From Toxorhynchites rutilus septentrionalis (taxonomy: Eukaryota; Arthropoda; Insecta; Diptera; Culicidae): a DNA stretch of 64,000 nt. The notes below the pieces were generated by a model, which worked only from the letters and a program-made list of their open reading frames with translations, did not search any database and was not told the origin of the DNA. Every line of letters starts with the position of its first letter. The stretch's first letter is position 1. Both the position numbers and the translations under genes were made by a program. The DNA lies in assembly GCF_029784135.1 (NCBI RefSeq), contig NC_073745.1, positions 284,169,997-284,233,996 on the forward strand, in the 5' to 3' direction. This document shows positions 56,351 to 64,000 of the stretch, in pieces.

Positions 56351-57804
56351 CAATTCCCACATTACAAAAAGCGAATAAGTAAGAAAAAAAAGTTTTTATT
56401 ACAAATTTTTACCTTTTTTCACATTTTTTTTATAAATCGAGTTATATCGAAACGAGAACGATAAATTCTTTGTCTTCTATACGTGACAAAAATGTCTGAA
56501 GTTTCATTTCAAAAACTTAATTTCGATTTTCTCGAAACTGTCATATAATAAATGGCCGAATTTTTATTAAAGAATACATTGTCTAGACTTTCATAAAACA
56601 ACATGCAACTAGAGCAACAATTGAATACACTAATACTGCAATTTTCTTCTCTACTGCTTCTCTTTCTTTTCTCCAGCTAGTTAATATGGATATAATGATA
56701 TAATCTCATAGTGAAAGCATTCCTTTATTCTCTAACCGGAAATATCAGGAAGAGGGGTAGCAAATTAGCAACATCAATAGAAAAAAACTCAGCAACAACA
56801 ACACCATCTGCATCGACAGTAGTAGTAGTAGTAGCAAAAAGTATTAATTTCTCTGCACAACTACAACTTGTTTTATTCGTGCTATCGATCCAACATTGAT
56901 TCTACAAAACCTCGACCTTTTTTAGGACCACCACAACTTTGACTAAAGAGTTATTTTATAATGTTCAATGCCTTCTAAAATAATATTCGAAATTATGAAA
57001 ATCAAATTGGTTTTCAACTGTGTAAAACCAAAATGAAATCAAATTCAGAACCATCGACAGTTTCGAGCCCAAAGCTATAATCTGACACCACCAATGCTAA
57101 TTAATGCTAATGAAAACCTTGAAGGATCTTTCCTGAACTACCAAGATTTCCATACCTAATGTTGCTGACCGTTTTGCTCGATACAATCGAAGCCTGGAGA
57201 GAAGTGAAACACTGCGTCGCAAGCCCCACCCCGGTGTGATTCTATAGCCAGTCAACACGGATAAATTTCATTGCTCCGCTCCGACGCGATCTATCATTCT
57301 CTAACCGGGAAGCAGTTCACATCAGTATGAGCGGTAGCAAAGCAGCAGCATCAACACAGTGGCAGAACCAATATCGGCAGTAGATACTGCTATCTACTAT
57401 CTTTTTCTAAATTGGACTTTTTCGAAAATTCGTTCCACTGCGGATGCTACAGCTGCCGCCACCACAACTCAATAGGTTTCGGAATTTTTTTGTTGCCGTT
57501 CCGCCAGAGATGTTGCATAGTATCATTTGTAGATTATTGCTTTGGGATAATGTTTTTGGTAGTATTGCAAATGTCATTTTGCTAAAATATACTGGAAAAC
57601 TACTTGGATATCCGATAAGTTCAGTTTTCCAGTGTCGCTCTAGACAGCGAACAATCAGCAGTACATATTGATGCTGAGGCCGGAAGTTAATCTCAAAATG
57701 TTATTGCTTCGCTGCTTTGAGAATGGTTTGCTCCGCTCAGTGCTAACATATAGTGTGCTTACATTATATGTGCACTGAAATATGAACAAGAAGCAACAAA
57801 ATGA
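56351..57804. other. No gene recognised
   Basis: AT-rich, with a short trinucleotide GTA run near 56822. Open frames are short and low-complexity. Confidence 0.45.
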
Positions 57805-57845
57805 ACGATGTAGTCCTACGTCTCTCTGGTTATGTATCCGACCTC
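57805..57845 (+). repeat. Degenerate hairpin-type terminus
   Basis: GATGTAGTCCTACGTC followed by GGTTATGTATCCGACC, resembling the hairpin ends of families A and B with a damaged stem. The rest of the element was not delimited. Confidence 0.35.
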
Positions 57846-60800
57846 ATCCACCCGTGTTTTTTTAAATCAAAATATTAAAACAATTTTTTTAAGTTTTGTC
57901 ATGCAATTTCATATAAGTCTCCATTTGCCATTTTCAAGCTATATCGATTTATAACAAAAACACAAAAAATCGCACTTTCCAGAAGGCATCCTAGAATATG
58001 CAAGGGTATTCATCTAGCAAATATATCCACATCCACAAAGTTTGAATGGATTCTAAGAGGGCCAGCCCGATAGATGAGTTTCGCGATATTCGCCTATAGT
58101 AAAATCATCGATTCATTTTTTTTTTGTTCTGCTAAAGTTGGTACAGCCGTTCTGTCATCTTTAGTCTTACAATTATATAATCTTCAAGGTTTACTAGAGC
58201 ATGTTTTAAAAAGGCATATAATCGAAATGAACCCGTACACTTTTATAGTGGTTATACAAAGTACGAATTTGTCTTCATTCCATGTTTGTGAAGTTTTTCC
58301 ATCAGCGAGGAATTTGTTGAAACCATCGTGTATCAACATTTCTTTTCGTTGATAACTGTCCAAAGCTGCTCATCCACTTATTTTGATTAGAATCGATTGG
58401 CGGTAAAAAATCTAAACCTAAACAATCGAAAAAATAACCTGTCAAATTAAAAGGATGTTGTAAAAATAGATTCAAGAAATAGTTCTCAAATAATGTAACA
58501 GATAAGAATAATAACGTATGGATTGTCCTAAGATTGTTAACAAACCTTCAGCTCTCTGATGGGACGTGTGATTAAAATAAAAACTTCATTATCATTCATT
58601 TGAGCAACTTTCGAGTCGGTTTAGCGAAATTCTGCCCGGGCCGTCTACCATCATGTTTTTGCACAATTTCTTCAGAAAATAAAAACGATATCTCCTCTGT
58701 TCGTTCTCTGAATGAAAGAAAATGATGCTAGCATTCAACAGCTGACTAAACTTGATGATATTTCGAAGCGGTTTCATTCAAAGCTACAAATTATATCACA
58801 GTACATACGATTACTTTTAAATCTCCTTGATACATTCCAGTATTTTTTTGTTGTTGTACTAATCACGCGGCCCCAGTTCGAGGAACAGTATAAATATTCC
58901 AATTAAATACATGCATATGCAAATTGGCAAGAAGTCTCATCCCAATAACAATGGAACAGACGTATACAGCCTCAAAACTATGAGCCTATGAGCTGGTAAG
59001 ATAAACGCGCAACTAGTTAAAACGATTTATAGCCCCATTAAAATGATTTACGAAAACAACTTGGACTCTCGGATTCGAAGAAACAAACTAACAAACAACT
59101 TTAATACATTTGTGCCACATTAAAGATTCATTAACACCAACGTAATCATGGCTTAAAAACACATTATTGATTTCCATTTTCTAGGAATGCGAAGCACCTA
59201 GAGTTGATTCGCTCTAAATGCTGTTTATCTCCGTGAGTGGTAGTCTAAATTCGAAAACATCACTCCACTTCTGCTCCATTTGCTCACAATTGATGGATTA
59301 GATTATAGCTGATATTTGCCAGTTCCATTCGATAATAGCCCCTCCTATACACCTAGCTAGCGGGCCATCCAAACCAAAGATAGCAGCAAACATCAACATC
59401 CCGATCCAATAATCGAAATGACCATCATAAATTCTCCACTCCTCTCCCGCGCGCTCGAAGAGCATAATCCAATTAGTCGACAAATTCTCGTCATGAATCC
59501 AATATCCAATAACCACCACCATGAGTTGATAAAACAACTGGCAAACCGACGGGATATAAGATTCTGCTCACGTGCGTTTACTCCACGGAAAGAATCGGAT
59601 TTTCTCCTCCTGTGCGTCTCACTCCCCATGTCCTTCTCCCGATCCTGCTAACAATGTAAAAATCACACCGACAGTAACCGTCGTAACGGCAGACAAGAAG
59701 ACGCCCCACGAGTGCCAACCGCCAGCACACGTGTTGCATTTACCGGGTTTAGATTGCAGTCCGGGTTCGATATACTTTTTCTCCTTTTCAAAACTAGCAA
59801 AAGTATTGTTTTTCTTTGCCTCGGAGTCGAGTGAAACTTTAACGTTGAAATGTGCTCTTCGCCTGCAGGATTCAGGTGGTGCATGCAGGGAAACCGCTGC
59901 TCCATTTCAGTTTTGAATAATCTTCGATCTTGGTCAGTAAACCACCAAATTCACATGGATTTTGAACTGAAGAAACTTTTCAGTTGGTGATCGCTCTATC
60001 CTTATCACGACCGCAACAAAAAAAAACCGGCAAATATGAATGCTGCAGCAAACAATGTGACTGCCGTTCGCCTTTCATCGACCATTTGCATATTAATCCA
60101 TCACGGAACCTAGTCGACCCATTTTGCCACTCTCTTCATGGGCCGACCGACCAAGTCGAAGTGTGCGGGTGGATGGGCGCGCTTTGTATGTGTTGTCGTT
60201 GAGTATATCGCGGCTTCCGGAGTATTTTCCCGTTTCCCACGAGGCATAATCCCATCAATCTTCCGAGGCACTAGAGGCACCAGAGGGACTTCCTTGCTTT
60301 TAGACCGCGCGATGACTCGACGTATTTGGGCCACCCCCGGAAGACAGCTTTCCTTCCGGTATTACCACTCCGCCAATGCTCGGCGATGTAACGGAAAGTG
60401 TATTTGGCTCACCGGTGGGTGCTTCAGTATTTTTGAGCACCACTGCCGGCCGGGCGGGACGTGGAAATGAGGGTTTTGTGGGAATATTTTCACTTTATTT
60501 TACATGCACAGCGCATACATCATCATCGATTACCATCGAGGTGTGACGAAGCGTTAGACTGTATGAAGTTGTTCGGAAAGTAGTTGCAAAAACTGATTTC
60601 TTCACGAGCAACTAAACCATTTTTTCGACCTTATGACATGTGGAATTCTTTGTGTTTGATGCTCAAGATAATGCAAGACCTCAAGTAAACTTCACAACTT
60701 TACAACGAAAACCCGTTACAGCTTATTGGAATTATTATTTATATTTGACATTTAATTTATTTTATAGAGACCATCTCTCTACTTCCAACAGTTTGCAAGA

Positions 60801-60873
60801 TATATTCTTTAAAGGCTATAACTTCGTTATTAATGAGCACCTAGGAATAAAATAGACATAAAAATATATAGGA
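57846..60873. other. Unassigned, probably single-copy in part
   Basis: 59400-60480 is GC-richer than the rest, with several overlapping short open frames on both strands (59572-59916, 60138-60470) that match no known domain. It may hold host regulatory DNA. The remainder is AT-rich non-coding sequence. Confidence 0.4.
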
Positions 60874-61312
60874 GGTCGTGTCCAAGACACGACCACATTG
60901 TTGACGTAGAACTACGCTGTTATTTTGTTCAAGTCCTCCGCTTTGCGCTCTTCTCAACAGAAGTCCTTTCTAATAATATTTCCGGTCTCGATTAGCTTAG
61001 CTGTCATCCTTGTTACTGTTACTGTCATGCGAAACCAAATCACACACAAAATTCCTGAAAAACTATTTTCATGGGGAGCCGATGATAGCCTAGTTTGATG
61101 ATCCCCCACACAATTGTGTAGTACAGAATCTTAATGGAATGGCGTCAGTTTGATGTAATGGTTACAATGCCAGAGATAACAGCGAGTAAGTAATTTGGTC
61201 GCGTCCACAGCTCAATCCGAAACGAAGGCATGTGATGACACAAAACAAGGAAGAAAAAGCGATGTTCATTGCTTCGTATCTAGAACAATACTGAAATTTG
61301 TCTCAGCGAAAT

Positions 61313-61543
61313 TGTGTGGTGTGCACTTACTGTACAACTAATGTTACAGCAACTGAATGGTCAAAGCATATGTCAAACTGCCTTCAATCGACAAGCGATA
61401 GTCGACTGCGTCAGCGACAACCGGTTTCGCCGAGCACAGAGAATGCCGCCATCATCGGTCCTCTCACAGATAACGGACTTCGACGAGGTAAGACGTGTTT
61501 CTCGAGTGTGCTGGTTGATTCTTTACTTGCTATGGATTCCACA
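61313..61543 (+). repeat. 5' LTR
   Basis: 231 bp, identical to the 3' LTR except for C at 61465 where the other has T (63362). Two frames are open through most of it. One reads CTYCTTNVTATEWSKHMSNC, a CxxC...HxxxC pattern. It contains GAGGTAAGA, a splice-donor-like site, at about 61487. Confidence 0.88.
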
Positions 61544-61544
61544 T

Positions 61545-61560
61545 TGGCGATCCTGCCAGC
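61545..61560 (+). promoter_or_regulatory. Putative primer-binding site
   Basis: TGGCGATCCTGCCAGC, starting with the TGG expected from pairing to a tRNA CCA end, one base after the 5' LTR. The tRNA was not identified. Confidence 0.55.
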
Positions 61561-61797
61561 CATTTTTTGGTTTACTTTAACGTAGAATGACCGGGAAATA
61601 GTTGTGTTAATTAAATTTATTTAATTCGCTGAATGACAAATAAAGAAAAATCACCCAGCATCATTTATAGTACGCCATTTTTCATATTGCCGTATGCAAT
61701 ATTTGTTTGAAAAAAGTGAAAAAGTGTTTGTCAAAGGAATACGTTGATGCCGTTGATGCATCCCGCTTAGATAGGAATCAGAAAACCTATGAGAATT

Positions 61798-62125
61798 AGT
61801 GGCAAAGTAAGTCCACAGTGTTCAAAGTGGCGCAGTAAGACCACAGCGTTCGGAAATCCTTGTTTTCAAAGGTCAAAGTGGCACAGTAAGACCACAGTGT
61901 TAAAACTTCAGCGTTGGAATTCAATGTTTCGAGAGGACATAGTGGCACAGTAAGACCACAATGTTGAAGGTGACACAGTAAGACCACAGTGTTGAAAGTG
62001 GAATAGTAAGACCACACTTCATAAAAAAAACTCATCGGCATAGTAAGACCAAAACAATTGTTTGAAAACGTACATTCGCAACAAATATCGTTTAGTCAAT
62101 GTGGCATAGTAAGACCACAGGAATT
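61798..62125 (+). repeat. ~24-base repeats inside the LTR element
   Basis: The motif GTGGCACAGTAAGACCACAG recurs about seven to eight times, at irregular spacing of 25-80 bases, with few changes. GTGG and CCAC make each copy an imperfect palindrome. The internal repeat block lies near the 5' side of the internal region, where a packaging signal would be expected. Confidence 0.75.
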
Positions 62126-63195
62126 GCGGGAGTTTGGTTTGAACGACGATTGATTGTTCGCTGGATTTTTTTTTTCTGAAAGGCTAGTTTAAAAGTTGTT
62201 TCCTAGGCAGAAGAAATTTGTTCAAGAATGAATAGAATTTGTTTTGTTCCTATTTTTAGGATAAGATATGTTAGTGCACTCGCGCTTATTTCGGCGTTCT
62301 CGGTTTTCCGCGATTTTATTTTCTTTGCGTGTTTATTGTGTGTATATGTGAAATCAATATAGTTGGAACATGAAATTTCCACGAAAATGTTGAGATAGTG
62401 GCTATTAGTTTTGAAGGAAGCTGTGTGTAGAGTGATCCAACATTTTCCTATGCTTACAAATAAATAACCAGTTGTTTTGTTTGTGTAGTGAATCGTTTTC
62501 CGTTCAAGCGTAGCTACACAATGTTATTGTAACTGAAATGTATTAGTGTCAGTGTCGACAACAAAAAGCAAATCGGAAAGAAAATCCAATTGGAAATTAT
62601 TAGTACTGTTTATTTTTGGTGCCGGCGTGTGCGTTTGGTAGTACGTTTATGTTAACATGAAATATGTAGGAGGATTTATGAATTTCGGAATGAAGCGATG
62701 TTCGGGATGTCAATAAAAATAGATAATGAGGGAAAATGTATTATGTTTTTAAGTTTTTACAACATAATGAGAACTGAGTGATTGTCATAAGCACGATTTC
62801 CTCTGCGTGTGATATGCGTAGTTTTGTTTTCACACAGCTACACTGATAGTACCTCGGCGCAGTGTGTGCGTTTGTGGTGTGTCGGTTTATAGAATTGAAA
62901 TATGCACGCGCACTGAATTGCATTCGATTCGGGGGTTCATTTCGTCGTGTGGTAGATGCTAAGCGGAGCACCTTTTGCCTGCGTACGATAGCGATAGCGA
63001 TAGCGCATGTTCGGCGCAGTTACTCCGTGTGAGCATATGAACTACACAGTGGAAATTGTCCATTGAGGGTAAGAACTTCTGGAACAACCTAAACCAAAAG
63101 TTATAAGGAGCTACCAAATTTGTCATTTCAGTTAGCAGAATCTGAAGGGTTCTTACTACAAACATTTTTATTCATGAGATGTTAGACTTTTTTCT

Positions 63196-63209
63196 GGGAA
63201 GGGGGAAGA
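63196..63209 (+). promoter_or_regulatory. Polypurine tract
   Basis: GGGAAGGGGGAAGA directly abuts the 3' LTR start at 63210, the standard site for plus-strand priming. Confidence 0.8.
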
Positions 63210-63440
63210 TGTGTGGTGTGCACTTACTGTACAACTAATGTTACAGCAACTGAATGGTCAAAGCATATGTCAAACTGCCTTCAATCGACAAGCGATAGTC
63301 GACTGCGTCAGCGACAACCGGTTTCGCCGAGCACAGAGAATGCCGCCATCATCGGTCCTCTTACAGATAACGGACTTCGACGAGGTAAGACGTGTTTCTC
63401 GAGTGTGCTGGTTGATTCTTTACTTGCTATGGATTCCACA
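63210..63440 (+). repeat. 3' LTR
   Basis: 231 bp, 230 of 231 positions identical to the 5' LTR. Followed directly by the GAAAT duplication. Confidence 0.88.
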
Positions 63441-63812
63441 GAAATCCAATACTTATGCTCTAGGAAAATATTCCCCTTCGTTCTTCTTCTTCTTATTTTC
63501 TTTGTTCACGAAGACTTTAAATCATTTCCCTTCGTTTATTGCCGATAAGTTGCTCATTATTGACGACATGAGTAGGGAAGCTCCCGAATGACAAATGTAT
63601 GGGAAAATGGAAATGCTTCTAGTTTTCATCAATTTAAATCGTTTACACACCAGGGGATTTTGATATATAGCTTACAAAACAGATTTTAGAAAATTTCCGA
63701 TTCGTTTGATATGTAAATAGTCAAAATCCGTTCGCGGCAAAAAACTTTATTTTATAAAAACGTGACCTGTTTTCTGATTTGGCACCCTTAATGAAAGACA
63801 TAGTTCTACGTC

Positions 63813-64000
63813 AAAAAATAAACCCTCGACCAATAACTGTGAAGATGAAATGTGGATGATTTGGGGAGAGCTTCCTCTAGAGGGTTTTAATCAGATAGCT
63901 TTTCTATCAACACGAATTAACAGTCAGGGGTACAATGAAATACCTCAGAGTCATTTACTGTCCTTTTTGCACCGAAATCCCCGTAATAACTGGGTATTCT
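63813..64000. other. No feature recognised at the right edge
   Basis: Non-coding flank after A3; too short to assign. Confidence 0.6.

Larger units (their letters stand above)
61313..63440 (+). mobile_element. Non-autonomous LTR retrotransposon (TRIM/LARD-like)
   Basis: Direct terminal repeats of 231 bp (61313-61543, 63210-63440) start TGTGTGG and end TTCCACA. They are flanked by the duplication GAAAT (61308-61312, 63441-63445). A primer-binding-like TGGCGATCCTGCCAG follows the first repeat after one base (61545). The polypurine tract GGGAAGGGGGAAGA lies directly before the second (to 63209). The 1666-bp interior encodes no gag, protease, reverse transcriptase or integrase. The 5-bp duplication and TGGCGA-type binding site suggest BEL/Pao machinery in trans, as inference. 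Confidence 0.85.
60874..63812 (+). mobile_element. Family A element (A3) split by an LTR retrotransposon
   Basis: Left end: perfect 9-bp hairpin GGTCGTGTC-CAA-GACACGACC (60874-60894), then TTGACGTAGAACTACGC. Right end: GACATAGTTCTACGTC (63797-63812). Without the 2.13-kb insertion and one duplication it is about 806 bp, close to A1 (883 bp). The body matches A2 on both sides of the insertion. Confidence 0.65.

Noticed and set aside
61313..63440. Duplicated host exon with zinc finger
   Set aside because: The TG...CA ends, 5-bp target duplication, polypurine tract and paralogous empty site show the duplicated blocks are LTRs.
1..64000. Endogenous non-retroviral virus fragments, CRISPR arrays or bacterial genes
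   Set aside because: None of the longer frames resembled viral polymerase, nucleoprotein or glycoprotein, and no spaced identical repeats of CRISPR type were seen.

Overview
The window looks like intergenic or intronic DNA from a culicine mosquito, most likely Aedes. The reasons are AT-rich sequence, no recognisable host exon in 64 kb, and a dense nested mix of mosquito-type transposons: a Feilai-like tRNA SINE, two Tc1/mariner elements with a DD37E catalytic triad, mariner and Tc1 relics, hAT and TTAA-type MITEs, I-clade and other non-LTR retrotransposons. The species call rests on these families, read by eye.

Layout. 0-4 kb: large non-coding elements with palindromic ends (family B at 66-2627, family A at 3038-3920) and a small TTA-flanked MITE. 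4-10 kb: mostly unassigned, with two long DNA hairpins, a (TA)n array and a mariner relic (9653-10138). 10.5-12.7 kb: a decayed, 5'-truncated LINE with RNase H. 14.5-15.6 kb: a hAT-type element with a perfect 8-bp target duplication. 17.9-29 kb: tandem-unit repeats, a LINE nested in a family A copy, a DD37E transposon (21359-22655), a pogo-like MITE, further A and B copies and a second LINE tail with a snap-back 5' end. 29.3-32.2 kb: a hAT element with a perfect 8-bp duplication that holds a family B element and a mariner relic. 32.5-35.5 kb: three more MITE-type elements.

36.2-41.7 kb is the best-preserved coding unit, a full-length I-clade LINE on the minus strand. It has ORF1 (CCHC knuckles), ORF2 (endonuclease, reverse transcriptase, RNase H), a poly(A) tail and a 10-12-bp target duplication. 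Its only visible lesions are two in-frame TAG codons between reverse transcriptase and RNase H. 45.5-49 kb holds a deleted mariner, a dead Tc1 and a nearly intact second DD37E element with perfect 35-bp inverted repeats. 50.9-53.7 kb has a TA-flanked MITE and an inverted family B copy. 53.8 kb has the SINE, followed by about 1.75 kb of heptamer tandem repeat. 56-60.9 kb is mostly unassigned and may be single-copy host sequence.

The last 3 kb contain a family A element split by a young, non-autonomous LTR retrotransposon (61313-63440): 231-bp LTRs differing at one base, PBS-like and polypurine sites, a GAAAT duplication, and no gag-pol.

The most original observation is a shared terminal architecture in families A, B and C. 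One end is a palindrome of the form GACGTAGNNCTACGTC. The other carries a half copy of it, then CCGC, then a short hairpin. At least nine hairpin ends and ten palindromic ends lie in the window. No transposase in the window is obviously theirs. Many long open frames here are chance products of repeats, and several begin at TTG, GTG or CTG, so start codons were checked in the sequence for the real genes.
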